A DNA stretch of 43,066 bases from Desulfotomaculum sp. (GCA_017656165.1 JACDOL010000011.1:1-43066); one strand, 5' to 3'. Counted from the first letter of the stretch, positions 26,976 to 37,662 are shown. Numbers and translations are program-made. Notes: generated by a model from the sequence alone, not told the origin.

Positions 26976-27656
26976 ATGCAGTTTAATATAGAAAAATTAA
27001 AGTTTAACCCGGAGGGGTTAATTCCGGCAGTTGTACAGGATAGTGAGACCAGGGAAGTGCTGATGATGGCCTGGATGAACAGGGAGGCGGTAGAAAAAAC
27101 CCTGGACTCCGGTGAAACCTGGTTTTACAGCCGCAGCCGGAAAAAAATGTGGCATAAAGGTGAAACCAGCGGGCACGTACAAAAAGTACGTGCAGTTTAC
27201 CATGACTGTGATGCCGATACTCTTCTTATTTTAGTACGCCAGGAAGGGAAAGGGGCCTGCCATGAGGGGTACAAGAGCTGCTTTCACTACCGGGTAGAGG
27301 AAGGTAAAGTCAAAATAGAAGGAGAGCGGCAGTTTAACCCTGCTGAAGTGTACGGCGAATCTGATAAACCCGGTGTTATAGATGAGCTGTACGAGGTCAT
27401 AGTTCAGCGCAGGAAAGAACTGCCGGCAGGTTCTTATACTACTTACCTTTTTGAACATGGAGTAGATAAGATATGCAAGAAAATTGGCGAAGAAGCGGCA
27501 GAAGTGATTATTGCTGCCAAAAACAGCAGCAGGGATGAGGTAAGATATGAGTCTGCAGATTTAATATATCACCTGCTGGTGCTGCTGGCTGAGCAGGATA
27601 TTTCCCCCCGGGAGATATATGATGAGCTGGCAAAAAGGAGAAAAAAATCTAAGTGA
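26976..27656 (+). CDS. hisIE: Bifunctional PR-AMP cyclohydrolase / PR-ATP pyrophosphatase
   Basis: A 226-residue fusion catalysing steps 2 and 3 of histidine synthesis. The N-terminal HisI domain (about 1-115) has EVLMMAWMNREAVEKTL, WHKGETSGHVQKV, and the metal site YHDCDADTLLILV with ACHEGYKSCF. The C-terminal HisE domain (about 130-226) is a MazG-like helical bundle with VDKICKKIGEEAAEVIIAAKN and YESADLIYHLLVLL. The I-E order is that of most bacteria. It is the last gene of the operon. No histidinol-phosphatase gene lies in the cluster. Confidence 0.97.
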   Translation: MQFNIEKLKFNPEGLIPAVVQDSETREVLMMAWMNREAVEKTLDSGETWFYSRSRKKMWHKGETSGHVQKVRAVYHDCDADTLLILVRQEGKGACHEGYKSCFHYRVEEGKVKIEGERQFNPAEVYGESDKPGVIDELYEVIVQRRKELPAGSYTTYLFEHGVDKICKKIGEEAAEVIIAAKNSSRDEVRYESADLIYHLLVLLAEQDISPREIYDELAKRRKKSK

Positions 27657-27689
27657 AAAAGGGATCCGTTAAATAGGATTCCTTTTTTT
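27656..27689 (+). terminator. Rho-independent terminator of the histidine operon
   Basis: A 12-bp stem with G-T pairs, running from AAAAAGGGATCC through loop GTTAAATA to GGATTCC and a run of seven T (27683-27689). It begins at the hisIE stop codon. Confidence 0.88.
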
Positions 27690-27730
27690 CATTATTAGAA
27701 AGTATAAGCTTTGACGCAGTATTAGCGCAG

Positions 27731-27788
27731 CAGGGTATTTATGTGCCGGCGTGTTTTCGGAGTGTAAATGCCTTGACGGTGCTAAGAC
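27731..27788 (+). repeat. Terminator-associated palindromic repeat, copy C
   Basis: It contains GTGCCGGCGTGTTTTCGG (27743-27760), GTGTAAATGCCTTG (27762-27775) and the tail GTGCTAAGAC. The left arm CAGGGTATTTA is an imperfect complement of TAAATGCCTTG. It lies 42 bases past the his terminator. The gap 27657-28044 otherwise holds AT-rich sequence and the promoter at 27987. Confidence 0.78.
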
Positions 27789-27986
27789 AGGTTTTTGTTT
27801 CAGAATATGCTGATATTTTACGAAATTAAGACTTATTGTCAGCTAATTGACATTCTTAGCCTTGGCATGCGATAATTATCACAAGCTCTCAATTATTAAA
27901 TGGTTTAATGTTATAAAAAGTAATTGATGTTTTGTAAAATTATTTAATTTTAATATTTCGCTAAATTAGGAATACTTGTCAGGCGG

Positions 27987-28016
27987 TTGACTTATTGAAT
28001 AAAATGCTGGGATAAT
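27987..28016 (+). promoter_or_regulatory. Promoter of the [FeFe]-hydrogenase gene
   Basis: TTGACT (27987-27992), an 18-base spacer and GATAAT (28011-28016), preceded by about 100 bases of AT-rich DNA. No palindromic operator is evident beside it. Confidence 0.65.
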
Positions 28017-28044
28017 ATAAATATACACAAGGGGGGATAATTAT

Positions 28045-29457
28045 ATGAATCCTGCATCTGAGATTACCAGGCTGCGCCGGGAGGTTTTGTCCAAGGTTGC
28101 CCGCTGGGCTTACTCTAAACCCTTGGATTACCAACCTAATAACGATGACGCTGAAAAGCTGGCAAAAGAAATTATTCCCGATGGACCGGCCCGTTACCGC
28201 TGCTGTATTTACAAGGAAAGGGCCATTGCCGGTGAACGGGTAAAAATTGCCATGGGCAAAAAGACAGGGGATCATATTGTTACCGTTATTCCCGACGCAT
28301 GCAACGGCTGTTCTTTAAACAAATATGTGGTAACTGACGCCTGTCAAAACTGTGTTGCTCATCCATGCCGCAACAGCTGTCCGAAAAAGGCCATTTCTGT
28401 AATTCATAACCGGGCGTTTATTGACAACTCTTCCTGCGTAGAGTGCGGTATTTGTGCCAGAAGCTGTCCTTATCATGCTATTGTGGAGATAACCCGTCCC
28501 TGTGAGCGCTCATGTCCTGTGGGTGCTGTTACAGTGGATGAGAACCGCCGGGCGGTTATAGATATGGAAAAATGTATATCCTGCGGTATGTGTGTATCTG
28601 TTTGCCCCTTTGGTGCTATTACTGACACTTCACAGCTGTATGATGTTATTCGCTCTCTCCGGGCGAAAGAGCAGCCGATGGTAGCTGTTGTAGCACCGTC
28701 TGTTGCCGGCCAGTTTGGCCCCAAGGTTACACCTAGGCATATAAAGTCAGCATTGTTAACGCTTGGTTTTGACGAGGTAGTGGAAGCCGCATACGGGGCA
28801 GATATTGTTGCTAAGCAGGAGGCAGAGGAAATTGAGGAACATTATGATAAAAAGCTGATGACCAGCTCCTGCTGCCCTGCTTATGCCAGCGCGGTACAAA
28901 AAGAACTGCCCCAAATGGCGGACGTGCTTTCTAACAGCCTTTCCCCCATGCGGGTTGCAGGACAAGTAATTAAAGATAAATACGGTGAAAAAGTAACTAC
29001 TGTTTTCATTGGTCCCTGTATAGCTAAAAAGGCTGAAGCAGCATGGGGCGATGAAATTGACATGGTGCTTACTTTTGAGGAACTGGCAGCTGTATTTGAA
29101 GCTAGGGATATAAATCCTTCCGATTGTATCCCCGCAGAAATGGAAGGTGTTTCACCTTACGGCAGGCTGTTTGCCAGGGCCGGGGGAGTTAGTGATGCTG
29201 TTGCCTACCACCTGTCTGATGATTTAGAGATAAATATTATCCAAGTTCAAGGCTTAAAGAACTGTTTAAACACTCTTAAAAAATACTCTAAAAATACCGG
29301 TGGCAAATTTACCTTTATTGAGTGCATGGCCTGCGATGGTGGTTGTGTAGGAGGACCGAGTGCACTGGCCAAGGCTCCTGTGGCTGCCAGGGCAGTAGAA
29401 AAGTTTGCCGGTAAGGTGGACACTAAGAAAAAAGAAAAACAATCCAACAGCGCTTAA
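28045..29457 (+). CDS. Monomeric [FeFe]-hydrogenase-like protein with N-terminal ferredoxin domains
   Basis: A 470-residue cytoplasmic iron-sulfur protein. H-cluster loops are all present: L1 TSSCCPA (273-279; Cys276 corresponds to the proton-relay cysteine and Cys277 to a cluster ligand), L2 GPCIAKK (323-329, Cys325) and L3 ECMACDGGC (Cys430 and Cys434). The Met of the usual MPC motif in L2 is Gly. Upstream are cysteine sets 100/103/108/112, a full ferredoxin set 131/134/137/141, a pair 153/157 and a second full set 177/180/183/187, enough for three or four [4Fe-4S] clusters. These traits resemble the less-studied group B hydrogenases of Clostridia; ferredoxin is the likely partner. It is monocistronic, between a promoter and a terminator, with no maturases or NADH-binding subunits beside it. 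A sensory rather than catalytic role cannot be excluded. Confidence 0.9.
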   Translation: MNPASEITRLRREVLSKVARWAYSKPLDYQPNNDDAEKLAKEIIPDGPARYRCCIYKERAIAGERVKIAMGKKTGDHIVTVIPDACNGCSLNKYVVTDACQNCVAHPCRNSCPKKAISVIHNRAFIDNSSCVECGICARSCPYHAIVEITRPCERSCPVGAVTVDENRRAVIDMEKCISCGMCVSVCPFGAITDTSQLYDVIRSLRAKEQPMVAVVAPSVAGQFGPKVTPRHIKSALLTLGFDEVVEAAYGADIVAKQEAEEIEEHYDKKLMTSSCCPAYASAVQKELPQMADVLSNSLSPMRVAGQVIKDKYGEKVTTVFIGPCIAKKAEAAWGDEIDMVLTFEELAAVFEARDINPSDCIPAEMEGVSPYGRLFARAGGVSDAVAYHLSDDLEINIIQVQGLKNCLNTLKKYSKNTGGKFTFIECMACDGGCVGGPSALAKAPVAARAVEKFAGKVDTKKKEKQSNSA

Positions 29458-29484
29458 TGGTCTGACCATCAGGATAATGTACTA

Positions 29485-29509
29485 CCAGCCCTTTTGGGGC
29501 TGGTTTTTT
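29485..29509 (+). terminator. Rho-independent terminator after the hydrogenase gene
   Basis: CCAGCCC/GGGCTGG arms around TTTTG, followed by six T (29504-29509). Confidence 0.9.
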
Positions 29510-29519
29510 GTTGATGCAG

Positions 29520-29592
29520 CCAAGGTATTTACCGGGGAATTTTGTTCTAGTATAAGTGCCGGTGTGTTTTCGGAGGTAAATGCCTTGGCGGT
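29520..29592 (+). repeat. Terminator-associated palindromic repeat, copy D (most complete)
   Basis: Terminal inverted repeats of 14 bases, CCAAGGTATTTACC (29520-29533) and GGTAAATGCCTTGG (29575-29588), match at 13 positions. They enclose a core with GTGCCGGTGTGTTTTCGG (29557-29574) that is shared with copies B and C, and the tail is CGGT. It lies ten bases past the hydrogenase terminator and before the pcrA promoter. Confidence 0.82.
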
Positions 29593-29623
29593 AAACGATA
29601 GTATAAAACAATCTACTAAATTA

Positions 29624-29632
29624 TGTTATAAT
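29624..29632 (+). promoter_or_regulatory. Extended -10 promoter for pcrA
   Basis: TGTTATAAT gives a consensus -10 (29627-29632) with an upstream TG one base away. No good -35 is visible at 17 bases, as is usual for extended -10 promoters. It lies 33 bases before the pcrA start. Confidence 0.6.
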
Positions 29633-29664
29633 ACACGGGACGTTAGAATTGGTAGGTGGTAATT

Positions 29665-31824
29665 ATGCATAATATCCTGGAAAACTTAAACCCAGCCCAA
29701 AAGGAGGCTGTGCAGCATACGGAAGGTCCTTTACTTGTACTTGCCGGTGCCGGCAGCGGAAAAACCCGGGTACTGACACACCGCATTGCCTACCTGCTGG
29801 ATAAGGGAGTATCTCCCTGGAATATTTTAGCCATTACCTTTACTAATAAAGCAGCAAGGGAAATGCAGGAACGGGTAGCACGGATGGTGGCGGCACATGA
29901 TGCCCGGGATCTTTGGGTGAGCACCTTTCACTCGGCCTGCCTGCGCATTCTGCGCCGTGAGATTGAAAAACTTGGTTATGACCGGAACTTTGTCATTTAT
30001 GATACAGCTGACCAGCAGACACTGGTAAAGGAATGTCTAAAAGAACTTGACATTGACAGCAAGCGCTATAATCCAAAGAGCATCCTTGGCAGCATTTCAT
30101 CGGCTAAAAACCAGCTGGTGGGTGTAGATGATTACGATAATCAGGCTTATGATTTTTATTCCCAGCTGGCAGCAAAGGTATACAGGCTGTACCAGCAGAA
30201 ACTAATGCGGAATAATGCCCTGGACTTTGATGACCTGCTGGTTCTGGCTGTAAGGTTATTTCAGCAGTATGAGCATGTACTGGAATACTACCAGGATAAG
30301 TTTAAATACATTTTGGTTGATGAATACCAGGATACCAACCATGCCCAGTACGTACTGGTAAACATGCTGGCCAATAAACACAGGAACTTGTGCGTGGTGG
30401 GGGATCCTAACCAATCTATTTATGGCTGGCGCGGTGCGGATATATCAAATATTTTAAGCTTTGAAAGGGATTACCCGGAAGCAAAAGTGGTGAGATTGGA
30501 GCAAAATTACCGCAGCTCCCAAACCATTTTGGATGCTGCCAATGCAGTTATCAGGCACAACTGCAGTTCTAAGGAAATGAACTTGTGGACTGCTCTCGGC
30601 AAAGGTAAACCAATTACCTTGAAAAAATGTGAAGATGAACGAATGGAAGGTTTTTATATTGCTCAAATGGTACGGAAAGCGGTGGAGGAAGGTCATAATT
30701 ACAGGGATATTGCTGTACTTTACCGTACACATGCCCAATCGCGGGCCATTGAAGAAAGTTTTTTGAGTGCCAATATTCCCTACACCATTGTTGGCGGCTT
30801 GAGGTTTTATGACCGCAAAGAAATTAAAGATCTCCTTGCTTACCTGCGCTTGGTAGTTAATCCCCACGATGCGGTGAGTTTAAGGCGAATAATTAATGTT
30901 CCCAAGCGGGGGATTGGTCCAGCTTCTGTTGAAAAGATAACTGCTTGGGCTGACGAAAAGGAAATAAACCTGGTAGAAGCACTGGCCAGGTCTGGTGAAA
31001 TTAAAGGGCTTTCCAGTAAAATTTGCAGTGCCGCCGCTGCAGTGGCTGGTATGTTTAAAACCCTGGCTGAACAGCAGGAATATTTAAGTGTTACCGAACT
31101 GGTGGAAGAAGTTCTTCAGCAGAGCGGCTACTGGAATGCACTGGAGGCAGAAGGAACAATTGAAGCCCGCACCCGGATGGAAAACCTGCAGGAATTTATA
31201 ACTGTTACCAGGGAATATGACCGCAGCAATGAGGACGGCAGCTTAGAAGACTTTTTGGCAGGGATTTCCCTGGTTACCGATCAGGACAAATACGATGAGA
31301 ATTCCGATGTGGTTTCTTTAATGACACTGCATACCGCCAAGGGGTTAGAATTTCCTGTGGTGTTTTTATCCGGGATGGAAGAGGGAGTATTCCCTCACTC
31401 CCGCTCTTTGGATGAAGAAAAAGAAATGGAAGAAGAGCGCCGGCTCTGCTATGTAGGTATTACCAGGGCCAAGAAAGAACTGTACCTTACTTACTGCTGG
31501 ATGAGAACCCTGTTTGGACGCAGTGAACCCAGGATGCCTTCCCGGTTTATTGATGAAATACCAAGTAAGCTGGTTGAGGAAGATGCTCCTAAACCAAAAG
31601 CTGTTCCAGGTGCTTTTGGAGCAGGAAAAATGAATAAGGGAACTTCAAGCACAGGGGAAGCCTGCGCTTACCAGCTGGGTGACAAGGTAGTGCATAAAAA
31701 ATGGGGTGAAGGTGTCATATTAGCCGTGAAAGGTGAAGGGCCGGATGCAGAGCTGACGGTTGCCTTCCCGGAACAGGGAACGAAAAAATTAATTGCCCAG
31801 TATGCACCGCTGAATAAAATTTAA
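29665..31824 (+). CDS. pcrA: ATP-dependent DNA helicase PcrA
   Basis: A 719-residue superfamily 1A 3'-5' helicase involved in repair, replication restart and RecA displacement. Motifs in order are AGAGSGKT (27-34, Walker A), AITFTNKAAREMQER, STFHSACLRILRR, ILVDEYQDTN (Walker B), VVGDPNQSIYGWRGAD, LEQNYRSSQ, LMTLHTAKGLEFPVVFLSGMEEGVFPH and LCYVGITRAKKELYLTY. The C-terminal tail ending in YQLGDKVVHKKWGEGVILAVKGEG is the Tudor-like domain of Gram-positive PcrA, which contacts RNA polymerase. GTG at 29656 is in frame but lies within the Shine-Dalgarno sequence GGTAGGTGG; ATG at 29665 is preferred. ligA follows after 61 bases, the usual Firmicute pairing. Confidence 0.98.
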   Translation: MHNILENLNPAQKEAVQHTEGPLLVLAGAGSGKTRVLTHRIAYLLDKGVSPWNILAITFTNKAAREMQERVARMVAAHDARDLWVSTFHSACLRILRREIEKLGYDRNFVIYDTADQQTLVKECLKELDIDSKRYNPKSILGSISSAKNQLVGVDDYDNQAYDFYSQLAAKVYRLYQQKLMRNNALDFDDLLVLAVRLFQQYEHVLEYYQDKFKYILVDEYQDTNHAQYVLVNMLANKHRNLCVVGDPNQSIYGWRGADISNILSFERDYPEAKVVRLEQNYRSSQTILDAANAVIRHNCSSKEMNLWTALGKGKPITLKKCEDERMEGFYIAQMVRKAVEEGHNYRDIAVLYRTHAQSRAIEESFLSANIPYTIVGGLRFYDRKEIKDLLAYLRLVVNPHDAVSLRRIINVPKRGIGPASVEKITAWADEKEINLVEALARSGEIKGLSSKICSAAAAVAGMFKTLAEQQEYLSVTELVEEVLQQSGYWNALEAEGTIEARTRMENLQEFITVTREYDRSNEDGSLEDFLAGISLVTDQDKYDENSDVVSLMTLHTAKGLEFPVVFLSGMEEGVFPHSRSLDEEKEMEEERRLCYVGITRAKKELYLTYCWMRTLFGRSEPRMPSRFIDEIPSKLVEEDAPKPKAVPGAFGAGKMNKGTSSTGEACAYQLGDKVVHKKWGEGVILAVKGEGPDAELTVAFPEQGTKKLIAQYAPLNKI

Positions 31825-31861
31825 TGTCTTATGATTATGGTTATAATATATAATAGTGTAA

Positions 31862-33886
<2,025 letters not shown>

Positions 33887-33954
33887 ATTTCATTATGCCT
33901 GCCGGGTAATAATGTACTCTGGTAAAAACATAAATCACCAAAGGAGAGGTCGGA

Positions 33955-34299
33955 ATGAGTAAAAAAGTGTCTATTATGGTTTTTGGAGGAGATTTGCCTT
34001 TCTTCAGCGGCGGTTGAGGCCCAACTCCCGGAGCCGGCTGCGGTTCCAGCAAAAGTGCAAGGGAAGAATTTGAACAGTTCGCCTCTGAAATGGAGGCTAA
34101 GTACCAAGACTTGATATCCGTTAAATTTGTAGACTTAATCAACGACGACTTAGGTCCATACCCGGAAGTTAAAAAACTGGTGGGAAGGTTTAACCCCCCT
34201 CTGGTAGTCATTAATAATGAACCACGCTTCCACGGAGGACTTTCTGTGGATGTGATTTCCAAGGCGGTGGATGAAATAATTAACCAGCAGGAACATTAA
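33955..34299 (+). CDS. Thioredoxin-fold selenoprotein (in-frame UGA = selenocysteine)
   Basis: A 114-residue protein whose codon 21 is TGA (34015-34017). ATG at 33955 follows AAGGAGAGG, and the frame runs on for 93 codons after the TGA to a normal stop. The predicted layout is beta (KVSIMVFGG), a redox loop GGUGPTPGAGCGSS with Sec21 seven residues before Cys29, a helix (SAREEFEQFASEMEAKY), beta (ISVKFVDLI), a helix, a probable cis-Pro strand (NPPLVVINNEPRFHGG) and a C-terminal helix: a thioredoxin-like fold. A bSECIS-like hairpin follows the UGA. It sits between ligA and gatCAB with no redox gene beside it, so its partner is unknown. I cannot assign a named family; it recalls small disulfide reductases such as the YuzD type. 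Ordinary gene calling would find only the fragment from 34090. Confidence 0.87.
34030..34047 (+). promoter_or_regulatory. Bacterial SECIS-like hairpin
   Basis: GGAGCC (34030-34035) and GGTTCC (34042-34047) form a 6-bp stem with one G-U pair around the hexaloop GGCTGC. The loop begins 18 bases after the UGA codon and starts with G. This fits the known requirement for bacterial SECIS elements: a short stem-loop with an early loop guanine about 16-37 bases past UGA, inside the coding sequence. Confidence 0.72.
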
Positions 34300-34304
34300 T
34301 ATAT

Positions 34305-34325
34305 CCCCCTGGTTTGCCGGGGGGG
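34305..34325 (+). terminator. GC-rich hairpin after the selenoprotein gene
   Basis: CCCCCTGG pairs with CCGGGGGG around a short TTT-containing loop. Only two T follow directly, so it is a weak terminator. It lies before the gatCAB promoter. Confidence 0.5.
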
Positions 34326-34341
34326 TTGCCATTTCTATAAC

Positions 34342-34370
34342 TTGCATGTGCAGCAAAAAATTTGTATAAT
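34342..34370 (+). promoter_or_regulatory. Promoter of gatCAB
   Basis: TTGCAT (34342-34347), a 17-base spacer and TATAAT (34365-34370) lie 34 bases before the gatC start. Confidence 0.78.
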
Positions 34371-34404
34371 ATTGACAGTTTTTTTGACAAGGAAGGTGTT
34401 TATC

Positions 34405-34686
34405 TTGATCACTAAGAAGGACGTTGAACACGTTGCTCTGCTGGCAAGGTTAAAGTTAAATGAAGAAGAAAAAGAAATGTATACAAGGCAGTTAAATGAT
34501 ATATTAAAATATGCCCAAAAACTGCAGCAGCTTGATACTGACGCGGTGGAACCTACCGCTCACGTTCTCCCAATTAAAAATGTTTTCAGGGAAGATGAAG
34601 TGGGCGATCACCTGCCAAATGATAAAGCCCTTGCTAATGCCCCGGAGAAAGAAGGTAATTACATAAAAGTACCTAAAATTATGTAA
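34405..34686 (+). CDS. gatC: Glu/Asp-tRNA amidotransferase subunit C
   Basis: A 93-residue small subunit that wraps around and stabilises GatA in the GatCAB complex. The family pattern ITKKDVEHVALLARLKLNEEEKEMYTRQLNDILKYAQKLQQLDTDAVEPTAHV is clear, ending NYIKVPKIM. The likely start is TTG at 34405 after AAGGAAGG; the upstream in-frame ATG at 34342 falls inside the promoter and cannot be used by this transcript. Confidence 0.94.
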   Translation: MITKKDVEHVALLARLKLNEEEKEMYTRQLNDILKYAQKLQQLDTDAVEPTAHVLPIKNVFREDEVGDHLPNDKALANAPEKEGNYIKVPKIM

Positions 34687-34748
34687 TTTGTCGAGTGATA
34701 AGAAAAGTTATTCGCTTTAAGCGGCGTTTTAGGAGGGAATAAAACGAT

Positions 34749-36206
34749 ATGTCTCTTAACCAGATGACAGCCCATGAACTGCACGAATTGATGATGAAAA
34801 AAGAAGTAAGTGCCGAGGAAATAACCAAGGCGGTTTATGATCGTATTGACAAGGTTGAAGATAAGGTAAAATCTTATATTACCCTAACCAGGGAACAAGC
34901 CCTGGAGACTGCCCGTAAGGTGGACGAAAAAATTGCCGCTGGGGACAAGGTACCCCCGCTGGCTGGAATCCCTATTGCCATAAAAGATAATATTTGTACC
35001 AGCGGGGTTAAAACTACCTGTGCTTCAAAAATCTTATATAACTTTGTACCCCCATATAATGCCACGGTAATGGAGAAACTTAACTCCCAGCAGGCAGTTA
35101 TGGTTGGTAAGACCAACATGGACGAGTTTGCCATGGGTTCTTCCACTGAAAATTCAGGATTTCACGTTACCAGGAACCCCTGGGATACTGAACGGGTACC
35201 TGGTGGCTCCAGCGGTGGATCAGCAGCGGCAGTAGCTGCAGATGAATGTATAGCTGCTCTTGGTTCCGATACGGGCGGCTCAATTAGACAGCCGGCAGCC
35301 CTGTGCGGTGTTGTTGGAATGAAGCCCACTTATGGTGCGGTGTCGCGATACGGTTTAGTAGCATTTGCATCATCCCTGGATCAAATTGGCCCCTTTACCA
35401 AGGATGTTACCGATTGTGCCCTGGTACTTAACGCCATTTGCGGACATGATCCCATGGATTCAACTTCAGTAAAATATAGTGTTCCTGATTATACCCAGTA
35501 CCTGCAGAATGATGTACGGGGGCTTAAAATAGGTGTACCAAAAGAATTTATGGCTGAAGGGTTAAACCCTGAGGTGCGGAAAGTTGTAGAAGAAGCCATT
35601 GCGACTTTATCTAACCTTGGTGCAGTGGTGGAAGAAACCAGCCTGCCGCATACAGAGTATGCGCTGCCTGTTTATTACATTATTGCTCCGGCGGAGGCTA
35701 GTTCAAACCTGGCCCGTTATGACGGAGTTCGTTATGGTTACCGTAGTGTAGAAGCCGATGATGTGGTGGAAATGTTTATGAGAAGCCGCAGCGAGGGCTT
35801 TGGTGAGGAAGTTAAACGGCGGATAATGCTCGGGACATATGCACTATCGGCTGGTTACTATGATGCTTACTATAATAAGGCCTTGAAGGTTCGAACATTA
35901 ATTAAACAGGACTTTGACAAAGCCTTTGAAAAGTATGATTTACTGCTGTCACCAACAGCCCCAGGACCGGCCTTTAAGATTGGTGAAAATATAGATGACC
36001 CGGTACAAATGTACCTGCAGGATATATTTACTCTGTCCGTCAACCTGGCCGGTATTCCCGGCATTAGTATTCCTTGTGGATTTGTCAACGGCCTGCCGGT
36101 GGGATTACAGTTTATGGCTAAGCCATTCGGTGAAGGTACTTTGCTGAGGGCGGCATACACTTTTGAACAAAATACAGAATTTAACCGGCAGCGCCCGGCT
36201 CTTTAA
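34749..36206 (+). CDS. gatA: Glu/Asp-tRNA amidotransferase subunit A
   Basis: A 485-residue amidase-signature enzyme that releases ammonia from glutamine for transamidation of Glu-tRNA(Gln) and Asp-tRNA(Asn). The catalytic triad is Lys79 (PIAIKDN), cis-Ser154 and nucleophile Ser178 ([12 protein letters not shown]), within [15 protein letters not shown]. These positions coincide with the Staphylococcus enzyme. The start follows AGGAGGG. It ends 13 bases before gatB. Its presence implies that the organism makes at least one of Gln-tRNA or Asn-tRNA indirectly. Confidence 0.98.
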   Translation: MSLNQMTAHELHELMMKKEVSAEEITKAVYDRIDKVEDKVKSYITLTREQALETARKVDEKIAAGDKVPPLAGIPIAIKDNICTSGVKTTCASKILYNFVPPYNATVMEKLNSQQAVMVGKTNMDEFAMGSSTENSGFHVTRNPWDTERVPGGSSGGSAAAVAADECIAALGSDTGGSIRQPAALCGVVGMKPTYGAVSRYGLVAFASSLDQIGPFTKDVTDCALVLNAICGHDPMDSTSVKYSVPDYTQYLQNDVRGLKIGVPKEFMAEGLNPEVRKVVEEAIATLSNLGAVVEETSLPHTEYALPVYYIIAPAEASSNLARYDGVRYGYRSVEADDVVEMFMRSRSEGFGEEVKRRIMLGTYALSAGYYDAYYNKALKVRTLIKQDFDKAFEKYDLLLSPTAPGPAFKIGENIDDPVQMYLQDIFTLSVNLAGIPGISIPCGFVNGLPVGLQFMAKPFGEGTLLRAAYTFEQNTEFNRQRPAL

Positions 36207-36219
36207 AGGAGGTAGTAAC

Positions 36220-37662
36220 GTGGCCCAGTGGGAAGCAGTTATTGGTTTAGAAGTGCACGTGGAGTTAAAAACTAATACAAAAATATTCTGCAATTCATCC
36301 ACTGAATTCGGTGCTGATCCTAATACCCATGTATGCCCTGTTTGCATGGGACTCCCCGGCGTACTGCCGGTACTGAATAAAAAAGTACTGGAGTATGCAG
36401 TTAAGGCCGGGCTGGCTCTTAACTGTAAGATCGCTCCATATTCGAAGTTTGACCGCAAAAACTACTATTACCCAGATCTGCCGAAAAATTATCAAATATC
36501 CCAGTATGATCTGCCTATTGCTGAGCATGGTTACCTTGATATTGAATTAGACGGCAAAACAAAGCGTATTGGTATTACCCGTCTCCATATGGAAGAGGAT
36601 GCCGGTAAGCTTGTTCACCAGGGTAATATAATGACAACTCCTTACTCGCTGGTAGATTATAACCGGACCGGGGTACCTTTAATTGAAATAGTATCAGAAC
36701 CGGATATGCGTTCCCCGGAAGAAGCAAAAGCTTACCTGGAAAAATTAAAAGCTATCATTCAATATACCGGGGTATCTGATTGCAAGATGCAGGAAGGTTC
36801 CCTGCGGTGTGATGCCAACATATCAGTAAGGCTGGTAGGCAGCGCCGAGTTTGGGACGAAAACAGAAATAAAAAATATGAATTCTTTTAAAGCACTGCAG
36901 AAAGCATTGGAATACGAGATGCAGCGGCAGATTGAAGTGTTGGAAAGCGGTGGGCGTATTGTTCAGGAAACCCGCACTTGGGATGAAGCTAAGGGTATTA
37001 CCGTTTCTATGCGCAGCAAGGAAGAAGCACACGATTATCGATACTTTCCAGACCCTGACCTGGTACCAATAGTTATAGATCCCCAGTGGGTGAAAGAAAT
37101 TGAGGAAAGCCTCCCGGAACTCCCGGATGCCCGCAAAAAACGGTATATTGAAGAATACGGGCTGCCGGAATATGATGCCGCTGTTCTTACCATGTCAAAG
37201 GAAATGTCTGATTACTTTGAAGAAGTACTGGATGAATATCCTCATCCTAAAACAGTAAGCAACTGGATGATGGGAGATTTTTCTAGAATCTTAAATGCTA
37301 ACCAGGTGGAAATACAGGACTGTAAGGTTGCTCCTTCGCAGCTGGCTGAACTGCTGAAATTAATTGACAAAGGGACCATAAGCGGAAAGATTGCCAAGAC
37401 AGTTTTAGAAGAAATGGTTGAAACCGGAAGTGACCCCGGTAAGATAGTGGAAGAAAAAGGTCTGGTGCAGATTTCAGATGAAGGAGAGCTTTCTCGTATT
37501 ATTGATGAGGTTATTGCCGGCAACCCCAAATCGGTAGAGGACTACCGGAACGGGAAGAAAAAAGCCATGGGCTTCCTTGTAGGACAAACAATGAAAGCCA
37601 CTAAGGGAAAAGCAAACCCGGCCCTGGTAAATAAACTTCTGGCCGAAAAACTGCAGCAGTAA
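36220..37662 (+). CDS. gatB: Glu/Asp-tRNA amidotransferase subunit B
   Basis: A 480-residue subunit that binds the misacylated tRNA, activates it with ATP and receives ammonia through the channel from GatA. Signature blocks are [37 protein letters not shown], the GatB motif [20 protein letters not shown], and [17 protein letters not shown]. The C-terminal helical YqeY-like tail binds tRNA. The start is GTG at 36220 after AAAGGAGG; the longer frame from 36163 would overlap gatA and has no ribosome site. Confidence 0.98.
   Translation: MAQWEAVIGLEVHVELKTNTKIFCNSSTEFGADPNTHVCPVCMGLPGVLPVLNKKVLEYAVKAGLALNCKIAPYSKFDRKNYYYPDLPKNYQISQYDLPIAEHGYLDIELDGKTKRIGITRLHMEEDAGKLVHQGNIMTTPYSLVDYNRTGVPLIEIVSEPDMRSPEEAKAYLEKLKAIIQYTGVSDCKMQEGSLRCDANISVRLVGSAEFGTKTEIKNMNSFKALQKALEYEMQRQIEVLESGGRIVQETRTWDEAKGITVSMRSKEEAHDYRYFPDPDLVPIVIDPQWVKEIEESLPELPDARKKRYIEEYGLPEYDAAVLTMSKEMSDYFEEVLDEYPHPKTVSNWMMGDFSRILNANQVEIQDCKVAPSQLAELLKLIDKGTISGKIAKTVLEEMVETGSDPGKIVEEKGLVQISDEGELSRIIDEVIAGNPKSVEDYRNGKKKAMGFLVGQTMKATKGKANPALVNKLLAEKLQQ

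Noticed and set aside
34015-34017. Nonsense mutation or sequencing error making a pseudogene
   Set aside because: The codon is TGA and not TAA/TAG, falls at the redox position of a thioredoxin-like fold, is followed by a bSECIS-like hairpin, and no other stop or frameshift damages the frame. It remains the main alternative if the genome lacks Sec machinery.
34090-34299. A separate 69-residue ORF starting at ATG 34090
   Set aside because: It has no ribosome-binding site and is the C-terminal part of the selenoprotein that begins at 33955; the thioredoxin-like fold is complete only with the upstream part.
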